The translations under genes and the position numbers were made by a program. The notes beneath the pieces are model-generated. The model ran no database searches. It was not told where the DNA came from and saw only the letters and a program-made list of their open reading frames with translations. From positions 86,257,501 to 86,321,500 of the forward strand of contig NC_091251.1 of the NCBI RefSeq assembly GCF_042477335.2: DNA of 64,000 nt. The letters run 5' to 3'. Position 1 is the stretch's first letter, and every line of letters starts with the position of its first letter. This DNA is from Ovis canadensis. Lineage: Eukaryota > Chordata > Mammalia > Artiodactyla > Bovidae. This document shows, piece by piece, positions 1-10,547 of the stretch.

Positions 1-426
1 AAGTCAAATGTTTTAAAATAAACTAACTATGAAAAATTCCGTTTCGATATCTATTCTCCTTTCTTGAAAACAGATGCCTGTCATGCATGCCGCAGGACTG
101 ACGGATTCATGGAGAAAGAGAAGCAGTCTGACAGAGTTAGAACCAAGATAAAAATATTCTAACAAGCAGCCAAGAGTTGGAAACACAATGAAAAATGAAG
201 GAACATGTCTCTTGGATGTACCTAGTCATTATGTGTGAGCAAAAAGGTGTTAACCGTAGAAAAGGAGACACTCTTTTCATGGGAAAACATCTGCACTAGA
301 AGTGAGGGCCCTTACTTTTTTCTTTTTGCATGTGACCCTCAGTAAATCACAGATTCGGTCTGAATCTTAGTTTCCTTACATTTCTACTTACTGTGTTTCC
401 CAATTTTTCTTTATACATCAGTGACA
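1..426. other. AT-rich single-copy DNA, no gene seen
   Basis: I recognise no repeat family and no convincing reading frame here. A GTAAGT-type donor lies on the minus strand at 386-391, but it has no open exon behind it and runs toward the MIR copy, so I do not treat it as real. The stretch reads like intron or intergenic DNA. Confidence 0.5.
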
Positions 427-690
427 ATAACAGTAACTAAGGATAGACTGAACCGATGCTATAATCCAGGCACTGTTCTAAATGCCTTATATGAGTATCT
501 CATTTACCCTCCCAGACAACCCTACAATGTAGATACACTTACTTTCCCTATTTTATAATTAGGAAGTAAAGCTTGAAAGGGTAGGTGACATGCCAAAGGT
601 CACTCAGCTCACAAATGTAGAACAGGGATTGGAACTCAAATCTGGCTTCAGAGTCCACAGTCTTAAATACTTCCTTATACTACCTCTCAA
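427..690 (+). mobile_element. MIR SINE
   Basis: Nearly complete mammal-wide MIR element. Visible landmarks in order are the 'ccaggcactgttctaa' core around 468-482, the 'ctcatttaccctcc' segment near 498, the 'attttataattaggaag' block near 550 and the 'ggtcactcagct' block near 598. It is tRNA-derived, was mobilised by L2 machinery early in mammals, and is now inert. Divergence is high, as expected for its age. Confidence 0.85.
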
Positions 691-737
691 ATGATATAAA
701 GAACATATTTCACAAAGCATTTTAAAATGGCCATTCA

Positions 738-893
738 GGATTTCCCTGGTAGTCCAGTGGCTAAGACTCTGTGCTCCCAATGCAGGGGCCCAGATTTGAT
801 CCCTGGTCAGGGAACTGGATCCCACATGCTGCAACTAAAAGATTTTGTATGCTGCAATGAAGACTCAGCGTAGCCAAATTAAAAATAAATAGT
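738..893 (+). mobile_element. CHR-type tRNA-derived SINE
   Basis: Starts with the 'atttccctggtagtccagtgg' head typical of tRNA(Glu)-related cetartiodactyl SINEs. It contains the B-box-like 'tttgatccctggtcaggg', then the 'cccacatgctgcaac' body and an A-rich tail ending 'aaaaataaatag'. These SINEs use L1 machinery. No function is inferred. Confidence 0.85.
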
Positions 894-1239
894 TTAATAT
901 AAACTGGTGCTATTATAATTCTTACTGGCACTAACAAAAATGAATTCATACAACCAAATGACATACAGTTAAAATATTTAAAGCATATATATGTGGAAAG
1001 TCTTCATACTAAGGAAGTTTTTAAAAAGATGGTGGCAATATCAATGATGTGAAATCCAGTGCCAATTTTAGATGCCTAGCTGTGCAAATTTCCAAGTATT
1101 TATAGGCTTAAAGAAAGATTTAAAATAATGTCAGGTACAAGATATAATTTAAAATATAAGCCATCATCTAGAGCTTCTTCTCTTCTTGCTATTATTTCAC
1201 ATTAATACTTGATGAATGATATATGAATAAAATCCTCAA
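894..1239. other. AT-rich single-copy DNA
   Basis: No recognised repeat, no splice-bounded open segment and no CpG enrichment. It separates the CHR SINE from a split MIR. Confidence 0.45.
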
Positions 1240-1800
1240 GGAAGGAATTTACTTAATAGTGTGTGTCAGCCAATATAGTATACTAATGCATATATATGGA
1301 ATTTAGAAAGATGGTAACGATAACCCTATATGCAAGACAGCAAAAGAGACACAGATGTATAGGACAGTCTTTTGGACTCTGTGGGAGAAGGTGAGCGTGG
1401 GATGATTTGAGAGAATAGCCTTGAAACATGTATATTATCATATGTGAAACAGATCGCCAGTCCAGGTTCAATGCATGAGACAGGGTGCTCAGGGCTGGTG
1501 CACTGGGATGACCCTGAGGGATGGGATGGGGAGGGACGTGGGAGGGGGGTTCAAGATGGGGAACACATGTATATCCATGGCTGATTCATGTCAATGTATG
1601 GCAAAACCACTACAATATTGTAATTAGCCTCTAATTAAACTAAGTAAATTAAAAAAAACAGTGTGTGTCAGGCACTGTTTCAAGCACTTCACAAATATTT
1701 ACTCATTTAACTCTCCTAACAGCCTACAAAGTAGTTATAATTGGAGCCAGTATTCAACTTAGGTAGTTTGGTTTAAGAATCTGTGCTCTTAACCTCACTA
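1240..1800 (+). mobile_element. MIR SINE split by an L1 insertion
   Basis: MIR sequence begins just before 1269 and resumes at 1672 with 'ggcactgtttcaagcac', continuing through 'ctcatttaactctcc' to 'gtgctcttaacc' near 1785. The L1 3' end between the two halves is flanked by duplicated MIR sequence, so the MIR was present first and the L1 landed in it. Confidence 0.7.
1270..1659 (+). mobile_element. 5'-truncated ruminant L1, 3' UTR only
   Basis: Contains the L1 ORF2-end and 3' UTR landmarks 'tggaatttagaaagatggta', 'acatgtatattatcatatgtg', 'gggatggggagggacgtggg' and 'tccatggctgattcatgtcaa', ending in an A-run at 1651-1658. It is flanked by the 12-bp target-site duplication AGTGTGTGTCAG at 1258-1269 and 1660-1671. 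This is a dead-on-arrival copy made by target-primed reverse transcription. Confidence 0.88.
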
Positions 1801-1826
1801 GCTCTGTTGAAATTTAAGAAATGGTG

Positions 1827-2577
1827 TTATTTGCAGATGACATGATACTATATGTAAACAACCCTAACGATGCCACCAGAAAACTAGAGCTAATCAATGA
1901 ATACAGTAAAGTCACAAGATATAAATATAATACACAGAAATCCTTTGCATTCCTATACACTAACAATGAAAAATCAGAAAGAGAAATTAAGGAAACAATC
2001 CCATTCACCAGTGCAACAGAAAGAATACTTAGGAATAAACCTACCCAAAGAGACAAAAGACATGTATGCAGAAAACTATAAGACAGTGTTGAAAGAAATA
2101 AAAGATGACACAAACAGATGGAGAGATATACCATGTTCTTGGACTGGAAGAATCAATATTGTCAAAATGACTATACTACTCAAATCAACCTACAGATTCA
2201 ATACAATCCTTGTCAAACTACCAAAGGAATTTTTCACAGAACTAGAACAAACAATTTCACAGTTTGTACGTAAACACAAAACACCCCAGAGAGCCAAAGC
2301 AATCTTGAGAAAGAAAAATGGGGCTGGAGGACTCAAACTTCCTGACTTCAGACTATATTACAAAGCTATAGTCATCAAGACAGTATGGTATTGGGACAAA
2401 AACAGAAACATAGACCCAAATATAGACCAATGGAACAAGATAGAAAGCCCAGAGATAACCCACACACCTATGGGCACCCTGTCTTTGACAAAGGAGGCAA
2501 GAAAATACAATGGAGAAAAGATAGCCTCTTCAGTAAGTGGTCCTAGGAAAACTGGACAACTACATGTAAAAGAATGA
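1827..2577 (+). pseudogene. L1 ORF2 fragment (reverse transcriptase end)
   Basis: Translates to ORF2 reverse transcriptase and thumb sequence, including a catalytic-type FADD motif near 1830-1841 followed by 'ILYVNNPND'. The frame shifts between about 1900 and 2080: the first part is open to 2081 and the rest reads in another frame from about 1897 to 2577. It is cut at the 5' end just before the FADD box and later interrupted by BovB. It cannot encode an active enzyme. Confidence 0.85.
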
Positions 2578-2736
2578 AACTAGAACACTTCCGAACACCA
2601 TACACAAAAATAAACTCAAAATGGATTAGACTTAGATGTAAAACCAGAAACAATAAAGCTCTTAGAGAAAAACATAGGCAGTACACTCTGACATAAATCA
2701 CAGCAAGATCCTCTTTGCCTCACCTTCTACAATAAT

Positions 2737-4114
2737 TCTGCTTTATTGACTATGCCAAAGCCTTTGACTGTGTGGATCACAATCAACTGTGGAAAATTCT
2801 GAAAGAGATGGGAATACCAGACCACCTGACCTGTCTCTTGGGAAACCAGTATGCAGGTCAGGAAGCAACAGTTAGAACTTGACATGGAACAACAGACTGG
2901 TTCCAAACAGGAAAAGGAGTATGTCAATGCTGTATATCGTCACCCTGCTTATTTAACTTAAATGCAGAGTACATCATGAGAAACACTGGGTTGGAAGAAG
3001 CATAAGCTGTAATCAAGACTGCCAGGAGAAATATCAATAGCCTCAGTTATGCAGATGACACCACCCTTATGGCAGAAAGTGAAGAAGAACTAAAGAGCCT
3101 CTTGATGAAAGTGAAAGAGGAGAGTGAAAAAGTTGGCTTAAAGTTCAACATTCAGAAAACTAAGATCTTGACATCCAGTCCCATCTCTTCATGGCAAATA
3201 GATGGAGAAACAGTGGCTGACTTTATTTTTCTGGGCTCCAAAATCATTGCAGATGGTGATGGCTGCTGCTGCAGTTGCTGCTAAGTCTCTTCAGTTGTGT
3301 CCGACTCTGTGCGACCCCATAGACGGTAGCCCACCAGACTCCCCCATCCCTGGGATTCTCCAGGCAAGAACACTGGAGTGGGTTGCTATTTCCTTCTCCA
3401 ATGCATGAAAATGAAAAGTGAAAGTGAAGTCATTCAGTTGTGTCTGACTCTTAGCGACCCCATGGACTGAAGCCTACCAGGCTCCTCCGTCCATGGGATT
3501 TTCCAGGCAAGAGTACTGGAGTGGGGTGTCATCACCTTCCGGCAGATGGTGATTGCATCCATGAAATTAAAAGATGCTTACTCCTTGGAAGGAAAGTTAT
3601 GACCAATCTAGACAGCATATTAAAAAGCAGAGACATTACTTTGTCAACAAAGATCTGTCTAGTCAAGGCTATGGTTTTTCCAGTGGTCATGTATGGATGT
3701 GAGAAATGGATTATTAAGAAAGCTGAGCGCTGAAGAATGGATGCTTTTGAACTGTGGTGTTGGAGAAGACTCTTGAGAGTCCCTTGGACTGCAAGGAGAT
3801 CCAAACAGTCCATCCTAAAGGAGATCAGCCCTGTGTGTTCATTGGAGGGACTGATGGTGAAGCTGAAACTCCAACACTTTGGCCACCTGATGCAAAGCGC
3901 TGACTCATTTGAAAAGACCCTAATGCTGGGAAAGACTGAGGGCAGGAGGAGAACGGGATGACAGAGGATGAGAAGGTTGGATGGCATCACCAACTCAATG
4001 GACATGGGTCTGGGTGAACTCCGGGAGTTGGGGATGGACAGGGAAGCCTGGCATGCTGAGGTTCATGAGGTCGCAAAGAGTCGGATACAACTGAGGGATT
4101 GAACTGAACTGAAT
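2737..4114 (+). mobile_element. 5'-truncated BovB (RTE LINE)
   Basis: Begins inside the reverse transcriptase at the 'FIDYAKAFDCVDHNQLWK' region and ends in the typical 'gaactgaactgaa' tail. A Bov-A2 SINE splits it. Short matching sequence TACAATAAT at 2728-2736 and 4115-4123 is a plausible target-site duplication inside the older L1. The catalytic box reads YADD near 3050. Frameshifts and stops prevent coding. Confidence 0.88.
3261..3538 (-). mobile_element. Bov-A2 dimeric SINE
   Basis: Two BovB-tail-derived monomers in tandem, read on the minus strand. Each has the 'ctccaggcaagaa.actggagtggg' block (near 3358 and 3503), and the GCT-rich end lies near 3262-3282. Flanking copies of GCAGATGGTGAT at about 3249-3260 and 3541-3552 are the target-site duplication within BovB. 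It is non-autonomous and depends on BovB enzymes. Confidence 0.88.
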
Positions 4115-4325
4115 TACAATAATGGAAATAAAAAATAAAGAAATGAAACCTAACTAAACTTGAAAGCATTTGCACAGCAAAGGAAACAATAAACAAAATT
4201 AAAAGACAACCTTCAGAATGGGAGAAAATAATTGCGAGTGAAACAACTGACAAAGGATTAATCTCCAAAATACATAAGCAGCTCATACAGCTCAATATCA
4301 GAAAAATTAACAGCCCAATCAAAAA

Positions 4326-4842
4326 ATGAGCAGAAGACCTACACAGACATTTCTCCAAAGAGACATACAGATGGCCAAAAAAACATGAAAAGATGCTCAA
4401 CATCACTATTCAGTTCAGTTCAGTTGCTCAGTCGTGTCCGACTCTTTGTGACCCCATGAATCGCAGCATGCCAGGCCTCCCTGTTCATCACCAACTCCCA
4501 GAGTTTACTCAAACTCATATCCATCGAGTTGGTGATGCCATCCAACCATCTCATCCTCTGTTGTCCCCTTCTCCTCCTGCCCCCAATCCCTCCCTGCATC
4601 AGAGTCTTTTCCAATGAGTTGACTCTTCGCACGAGGTGGCCAAAGTATTGGAATTTCAGCTTTAGCATCAGTCCTTCCAGTGAACGCCCAGGACTGATCT
4701 CCTTTAGAATGGACTGGTTGGATCTCCTCGTGGTCCAAGGGACTCTCAAGAGTCTTCATGAGCAGAAGACCTAAACAGACGTTTCTCCAAAGAGACATAC
4801 AGATGGCCAATAAAACATGAAAAGATGCTCAACATCACTATT
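4326..4842. repeat. 85-bp direct repeat flanking a BovB tail
   Basis: L1 sequence at 4326-4410 is repeated at 4758-4842 with 82 of 85 positions identical by eye. Between the copies sits a 347-bp inverted BovB 3' end. The repeat has the layout of an unusually long target-site duplication. A small tandem duplication followed by insertion would look similar. Confidence 0.85.
4411..4757 (-). mobile_element. BovB 3'-end fragment
   Basis: Starts on the plus strand with 'cagttcagttcagttgctcagtcgtg', which is the BovB 3' tail reversed. It runs through 'catcctctgttgtccccttctcc' to 'ggactctcaagagtcttc'. It carries only the last 350 bp and has no coding capacity. It interrupts the older L1 at an 85-bp duplicated site. 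Confidence 0.9.
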
Positions 4843-5045
4843 AGAGAAATGCAAATCAAAACTACAATGAGGTATCACCTCACACCAGTCAGAATGACCA
4901 TCATCAAAAAATCTACAAAGAATAAATGCTGGAGAAGATGTGGAGAAAAGGAAACTCTCTTGCACTGTTGGCAGGAATGTAGATCGATACAGTCACTATG
5001 CAGAACAGTATGGAGAGTCCTTAAAAAACTAGGAACAGAACTACA

Positions 5046-5258
5046 CATGTGCATACGTGCTCAGTCGTGTCCAATGCTATGCCACCCCATCAACTGCAGC
5101 CCACCAGCCCCCTCTGTCCATGGAATTTTCCAGGAAAGAATACTGGAGTAGGTTCTCACTTCCTTCTCTAGGGGATCTTTCCTGCCCAGGAAAAGAGTCT
5201 CTTGAGTCTCCTGCACTGAAGGTGGATTCTTTAACAACTGCATCACCTGAGAAGCCCC
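5046..5258 (-). mobile_element. Bov-tA SINE
   Basis: On the minus strand a tRNA-like head ('gggcttctcaggtgatgcag') at the right edge is joined to a Bov-A body ending at the left edge ('gtgctcagtcgtgtccaat' on the plus strand). It interrupts L1 sequence that resumes at 'aaactaccatatgacccact'. Confidence 0.85.
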
Positions 5259-5934
5259 AAACTACCATATGACCCACTGATCCCACTACTGGGCATACAC
5301 CCTGAGAAAATCATAATTGAAAAACATACATGTACCCCAACGTTCATGGCAGCACTATTTACAATAGCTAGGACATGGAAGCAAACTAGATGTTCATCAA
5401 AGGGTGAATGGATAAAGAAGTTGTGGTACATATATAAATGGAATATTATTCAGCCATAAAAAGGAACACATGTGAGTCAGTTCTAGTGAGGTAGATGAAC
5501 CTAGAGCTTGTTATACAGAGTAAAGTAAGTCAGAAAGAGAAAAAAAATATTGTATATTAACTCATATACATAGAATCTACAAAAATGGTATTGATGAACC
5601 TATTTGCAGTGAAGGAACGGTGATGCAGATGTAGAAAGTGGACTTGTGGACACAGTGTGGGAAGGAGAGGGTGGAATGAATGGAGAATGTTAACATCAAC
5701 ATACACAGAGGACCATATGTGAAAGATAGCTGGTGAGAAGCTGCTATGTAATACAGAGAGCCCAGCCTGCTGCTCAGTGATGACCTACAGAGGTGGGATG
5801 GGGGTGGGCAGGAGGGAGGCTCAAGGAGGAGGTGATATATATATATAGTTATGGCTATATTGCATTGTTGTATGGCAACACAACATTGTAAAGCAATTTT
5901 CCTCCAATTAAACAATAATAAAAAAGAAATAGTG

Positions 5935-6389
5935 ACACTCTTTTTTAAAGAAGCCAATAAGAAGTAATAATGATCAGAATGAACGTCCACAGAGAGAATG
6001 GCACCATCACTTACCTCAGTATATATACCAATACAAAGGACCATGTAAAAGAAATATATTAACTGATATGAGAAACTAATCTACTACCAGAGAAACAATT
6101 TTAACTATAATGGCACAGAGGTTGCTCTTAGTTTTCCCACGAAATTCTACTGTTAGCAAAACAATGAAATTTGGAGACAAATATTAACTAACACTAATAT
6201 TAACTTAAAAGACTTGACAGACAGCATTTTTATTGTATTTTGGTCCAGTCAACTTATGAAACAGCAAAATTTCAAAAATCACATGAACTAGTGGAGTTCC
6301 CAATAGAATCAGTGTTATATTTGAACTCTTTCAAGGCACTACCGATACTTAATATAACCTATTCTATGAAAGAACCACATTTTTCTAAG
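5935..6389. other. Single-copy DNA with one exon-like segment
   Basis: No transposon recognised. The only notable element is a minus-strand segment at 6015-6062 with good splice-site context (separate entry). The rest is AT-rich with scattered stops in all frames. Confidence 0.45.
6015..6062 (-). CDS. Possible internal coding exon (splice-site inference)
   Basis: On the minus strand a 48-nt segment is followed by GAG|GTAAGTG, a textbook donor, and preceded by 'gtttctcatatcag', a usable acceptor. One frame is fully open and reads LIYFFYMVLCIGIYTE, hydrophobic like part of a membrane segment. It lies downstream of the leftward-facing side of the CpG island at 13 kb, so it could belong to a leftward gene. 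Nothing identifies a family, and splice-like pairs occur by chance in AT-rich DNA. Confidence 0.25.
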
Positions 6390-6555
6390 GACTACAGTAT
6401 TTGTCATTTCATCTACTTCTCAAAACCCTGAAATAGGACAAATACTATTATCCTTATTTTAATAAGTAAACGGAAGCTCAGAGAAGTTAAACAGTTAACA
6501 TGGTCTAGATAGATCTGACTCCAAGTGCTTCTTTTATCACATTTTGCTGCCAAAA
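6390..6555 (+). mobile_element. MIR-like remnant
   Basis: Contains the MIR-type series 'tatccttattttaataagtaaac', 'agctcagagaagttaaa' and a degenerate end near 6540. Strongly diverged. Confidence 0.55.
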
Positions 6556-6761
6556 TTTTAAGCTTTATACTTTTCAAGTTGCTTTATAGCCAAGAAAAGT
6601 TGGAAAATGTACAGTAGAAAACATAATGAAGTTTTATGGTCTATTTGCTAAAAATCTCATTATTGTATGATGTACAAGTTATCTAACTGAAATGATGAAC
6701 TAGTTAATTCAGCTAAAATAAACTTGGAACCCAAGAAAAATCTGCATTTAAAGCTAAGCGA

Positions 6762-6878
6762 GGATTTCCTTGGTGACCTAGTGGTTAAGACTCTACACTT
6801 CTAATGCAGGGGAACTAAGATCTCATATACTGCGTGGCATGGCCACAAAATAAAAAATAAAATAAAGCCAAATAAATC
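6762..6878 (+). mobile_element. CHR-type SINE, short
   Basis: Head 'gatttccttggtgacctagtgg', then 'taagactctacacttctaatg', a shortened body and an A-rich tail 'aaaataaaaaataaaataaa'. Internal deletions make it about 40 bp shorter than the copy at 738-893. Confidence 0.8.
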
Positions 6879-7117
6879 CAATTTTAAATGCATAAATGTG
6901 AAATAATGTAACTCTACAATAATACTATCTTCTAGGATTAAAAAAAAATAACACTTCTATCATTCATCTCAATCACTTAAATGTTAGCTTCCCAGAGATC
7001 AGTTTCAAAGACAGTTTCAAAAATATTCATTCCTCTATATTTATTTCATATGAATTACTATAGGGCAAAGAAACAGAAGACTAGTGAACCAAAGAGAAAC
7101 ATTTAGTAAGTGAAATA

Positions 7118-7250
7118 TGTTGCATGCGTGCTAAGTTGCATCATTCATTTCTGACTCTGTGCGACCCTACGGACAGCAGCCCACCGGGCTCCTCTGTCCA
7201 CGGGATACTCTAGGCAAGAATACTGGAGTGGGCTGCCATTTCCTTCTCCC
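7118..7250 (-). mobile_element. Bov-A monomer SINE
   Basis: One Bov-A unit with 'actctgtgcgaccctac', 'gcccaccgggctcc' and 'caagaatactggagtgggctg' on the plus strand. It is flanked by a perfect 10-bp duplication, AAGTGAAATA, at 7108-7117 and 7251-7260, so both ends are exact. Confidence 0.88.
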
Positions 7251-7260
7251 AAGTGAAATA

Positions 7261-7807
7261 CCTTAGGTTTGGATTTTTTTTTTAATTCAAACTACTGGGA
7301 GATTAAAAAAAAAAAAAGTTAAAATTACCAAGAAAATACCCAATAAACTGTACCTTAAGTGTAAAAAAATATATTAGAGTCTAAGACTGTGTACTATACC
7401 CTCACAGTCCTAAGTTAGGAAGCAGACCACTCACACTGGACTTGCGAAGAAGGTAGCCTAAAACTAATTTTGTAATCAGTAGCATGACATGCATTTTAAG
7501 GAATAAAAGCACGGAAGAAGACGAAAAATAACTTTTTGGAATAAGTTATTTGTGGAAAACTACTGCAGAATTTTTTCTTCATGCCTACTTTTATGAGAGT
7601 AGCTCAGACCTTGACCTGGTACCCTGCTAACTGTTGATACAAGAGCCATCCCTAGAAAGGTCCAAGAGACTGTGGCTGGATACCTGCTCAAACAGAACAA
7701 GGATAAATGGCTGTACTGCAATGCATTATTTTCAGGGCAAAGGATGTGAGGGTTTTTCCTATGGAGTTGATGATGGCACAGGAAGGGAGCCAACTTAAAA
7801 AGGACTT
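7261..7807. other. Single-copy DNA, no gene identified
   Basis: No transposon recognised. A minus-strand GTGAGT donor at 7429-7434 follows a short open stretch with a CpG, but the upstream acceptor is ambiguous, so no exon is called. Reading frames are short and lack family resemblance. Confidence 0.45.
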
Positions 7808-7985
7808 GGGCTTCCCTGGTGGCTCAGATGGTAACGAATATGCCTGCAATGCAGGAGACAGAGTTTCGATCCCTCGGTCAGGAAGATCCCTTGAAGAAGG
7901 GAATGGGTGTTGGTGATGGACAGGGAAGCCTGGTATGCTATAGACCCTGAGGTCCATGACTGAGCAACTAAACTGAACTGAACTG
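7808..7985 (+). mobile_element. Chimeric SINE: Bov-tA head joined to BovB tail
   Basis: Positions 7808-7905 are a Bov-tA tRNA-like head ('ggcttccctggtggctcag', 'tgcctgcaatgcaggaga', 'ttcgatccctcggtcagg'). At about 7906 the sequence switches to the last 80 bp of BovB ('gttggtgatggacaggga' to 'aactgaactgaactga'), skipping the usual Bov-A middle. This could be template switching during reverse transcription, a deletion, or a minor Bov-tA subfamily. Confidence 0.75.
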
Positions 7986-8689
7986 AGTTCTTTCATATAT
8001 TATCTTATTTCAATATATATATACTTGGATGGTAACACACTCATCAGATTCTGTCTCTTGAGAATTATTAATTCCAACCAGACATAAGAGCAACAGATTG
8101 TTACCTTCTGAAGATACGAGTAAAAACTGAAGTCATCAGAGTTACTGTCTCCTTGCTGGGGGGACTGGAGGGTATTAATAATGAGGGACTATCAGTCCAG
8201 GTCTCCATGAAGACTCACGCATATTCTAGCCTTAGGGAGAATGAGACTGAGTCTTTGCTGACTTCCTTATAATACATCTCCATCTTCTGAGGTCATGCTT
8301 CTTAAACTAGGGGACACACCTATGACTACAGTAAACTGGCTATTATAAGAAGTTACAAAATAAACTATATTCTCCCTAGAATAGCAAGATTATGATATGG
8401 CAACAGTTCAAAACAGTATCAAACACAAATATTATGAAACTGAATGCAAAACTCACATTGACTTTTACAGCAGATTAGAATTCAAAGAAATTTCACTTTT
8501 CTAAGGGATTAATTCAGGCTTTGTATTCACATTATCACAGGAATACTCATTTACCTCTTCTATTCCACAGTAGAAAAGCTGAAGCACTTTTCACAGCAAT
8601 CCAGAGGTCACTTAATATTTTTTCTTTCAGCTCATCCTACTAGTCTTTACACTGCACTAGTATAAAACCTACTTTACCCTTCTTTATAC
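7986..8689. other. Single-copy DNA
   Basis: No recognised repeat, splice-bounded frame or RNA gene. Base composition is that of intron or intergenic DNA. Confidence 0.45.
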
Positions 8690-8884
8690 CCTTTGTGGCA
8701 AGCAAAATAATGCACCCCCAGAACATCCTTTCTCTAATTCCTGGAACCTATGAATGTTTCCTTACAAGTTAAAGGGATTTTGTAATTAAACTAAGGATCT
8801 TGAGATTGACAGATTACTCTGAATTCTCTAGGTGGATTATCTGCCTACAAGACCTTCTAGAACTAACACCCCAAAGAGATGTCC

Positions 8885-9342
8885 AGTTCAGTCGCTCAGT
8901 TGTGTCGACACTTTGCGACCCTATGAATCGGAGCATGCCAGGCCTCCCTGTCCATCACCAACTCCTGGAGTTCACCCAAACTCATGTGCATCAAGTTGGT
9001 GATGCCATCCAGCCATCTCATCCTCTGTCGTCCCCTTCTCCTCCTGCCCCCAATCCCTCCCAACATCAGGGTCTTTTCCAATGAGCCAACTCTGCATGAG
9101 GTGGCCAAAGTATCAGAGTTTCAGCTTCAACATCAGTCCTTCCAATGAACGCCCAGGACTGATCCCCTTTAGAATGGACTGGTTGGATCTCCTTGCAGTT
9201 CAAGGGACCCTCAAGAGTCTTCTCCAACACCACAGTTCAAAAGCATCAATTCTTCGGTGCTCAGCTTTCTTCACAGTCTAACTCTCACATCCATACATGA
9301 CCACTGGAAAAACCATAGCCTTGACTAGATGGACCTTTGTTG
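8885..9342 (-). mobile_element. BovB 3' end nested in BovB
   Basis: Plus-strand sequence starts with 'agttcagtcgctcagttgtg' and ends in 'accatagccttgactagatgg', which is the BovB 3' third reversed. It separates 'aaagagatgtcc' from 'taatcataggggactgg', which are adjacent in intact BovB. Confidence 0.88.
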
Positions 9343-9791
9343 ACTAATCATAGGGGACTGGAATGCAAAAGTAGGAAGTCAAGACATACCTGGAATAACG
9401 GCAAATTTGGCCTTGGAGTACAAAATGAAGCACGGCAAAGGCTAACAGAATTTTGCCAAGAGAATGCACTGGTCATAGCAAACACCCTCTTCAAACAACA
9501 CAAGAGAAGACACTGCACATGGACATTATCAGATGGTCAATACTGAAATCAGATTGATTATATTCTTTGTAGCCAAAGATGGAGAGGCTCTATACAGTCA
9601 GCAAAAATAAGACCAGGAGCTGACTGTGGCTCAGATCATGAACTCCTCATTGCAAAATTCAGACTTAAATTGAAGAAAGTGGGAAACCACTAGACCATTC
9701 AGGTATGAGCTAAATCAAATCCCTTACGATTATACAGTGGAAGTGACAAATAAATTCGAGGGATTAGATCTGAGAGAGTACCTGAAGAACT

Positions 9792-10547
9792 ATGGAGGTT
9801 CGTGACATTGTACAGGAGGCAGTGATCAAGACCATTCCCAACAAAAAGAAATGCAAAAAGGCAAAATGGTTGTCTGAGGAGGCCTTACAAATAGCTGGGA
9901 AAAGAAGAGAAGCTAAAGGCAAAGGAGAAAAGGAAAGATATACCCATTTGAATGCAGAGTTCCAAAGAATAGCAAGGAGAGATAAGAAAAGCTTCCACAG
10001 TGATCAATGCAAAGAAATAGAGGAAAACCATAGAACAGGAAATTCTAGAGATCTCTTCAAGAAAGTTAGAGATACCAAGGGAACATTTTATGCAAAGATG
10101 GGCACAATAAAGGACAAAAATGCTATGGACCTAACAGAAGCAGAAGATATTAAGAAGAGGTGGCAGCAACACACAGAACAACTATACAAAAACGATCTTC
10201 ATGACCCAGATAACCATGATGCTGTGATCACTCACCTAGAGCCAGACATCACAGAATACAAAGTCAAGTGGGCCTTAAGAAGCATCACTACGAACAAAGC
10301 TAGTAGAGGTGATGGAATTCCAGTTGAGCTATTTCAAATCCTGAAAGATGATGCTGTGAAAGTGCTGCACTCAATATGCCAGCAAATTTGGAAAACTCAG
10401 CAGTGGTCTGGACTGGAAAAGGTCAGTTTTCATTCCAATCCCAAAGAAAGGCAATGCCAAAGAATATTCAAACTACCACACAACTGCACTCACATAATAG
10501 TGAAGGAATGCTCAAAATTCTCCGAGCCAGGTTTCAACTGTACGTGA
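9792..10547 (+). pseudogene. BovB ORF fragment (endonuclease-RT linker and RT start)
   Basis: Open for 251 codons with a recognisable BovB linker ('KTIPNKKKCKKAKWLSEEAL') and the beginning of the reverse transcriptase ('NKASRGDGIPVELFQILKDD'). The frame is lost near 10400, where 'ggccacaggactgg' of intact copies is replaced by a shorter 'ggtctggactgg'. The ATG at 9792 is internal to the family reading frame, not a real start. Confidence 0.85.

Larger units (their letters stand above)
1827..5923 (+). mobile_element. Composite 5'-truncated L1 carrying nested BovB and SINE insertions
   Basis: L1 sequence runs 1827-2727, 4116-4410, 4758-5045 and 5259-5923 in correct order. It covers the end of the ORF2 reverse transcriptase, the ORF2 C-terminus and the 3' UTR. 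The breaks are a BovB (2737-4114), an inverted BovB tail (4411-4757) and a Bov-tA (5046-5258). Outer flanks carry a candidate duplication, AAGAAATGGTG at 1816-1826 and AAGAAATAGTG at 5924-5934, with one mismatch. The L1 is therefore the oldest of these events. Confidence 0.85.

Noticed and set aside
9081-9281. Frames with repeated '[24 protein letters not shown]' text, seen many times in the window
   Set aside because: This is the antisense translation of BovB 3' ends, not a protein family.
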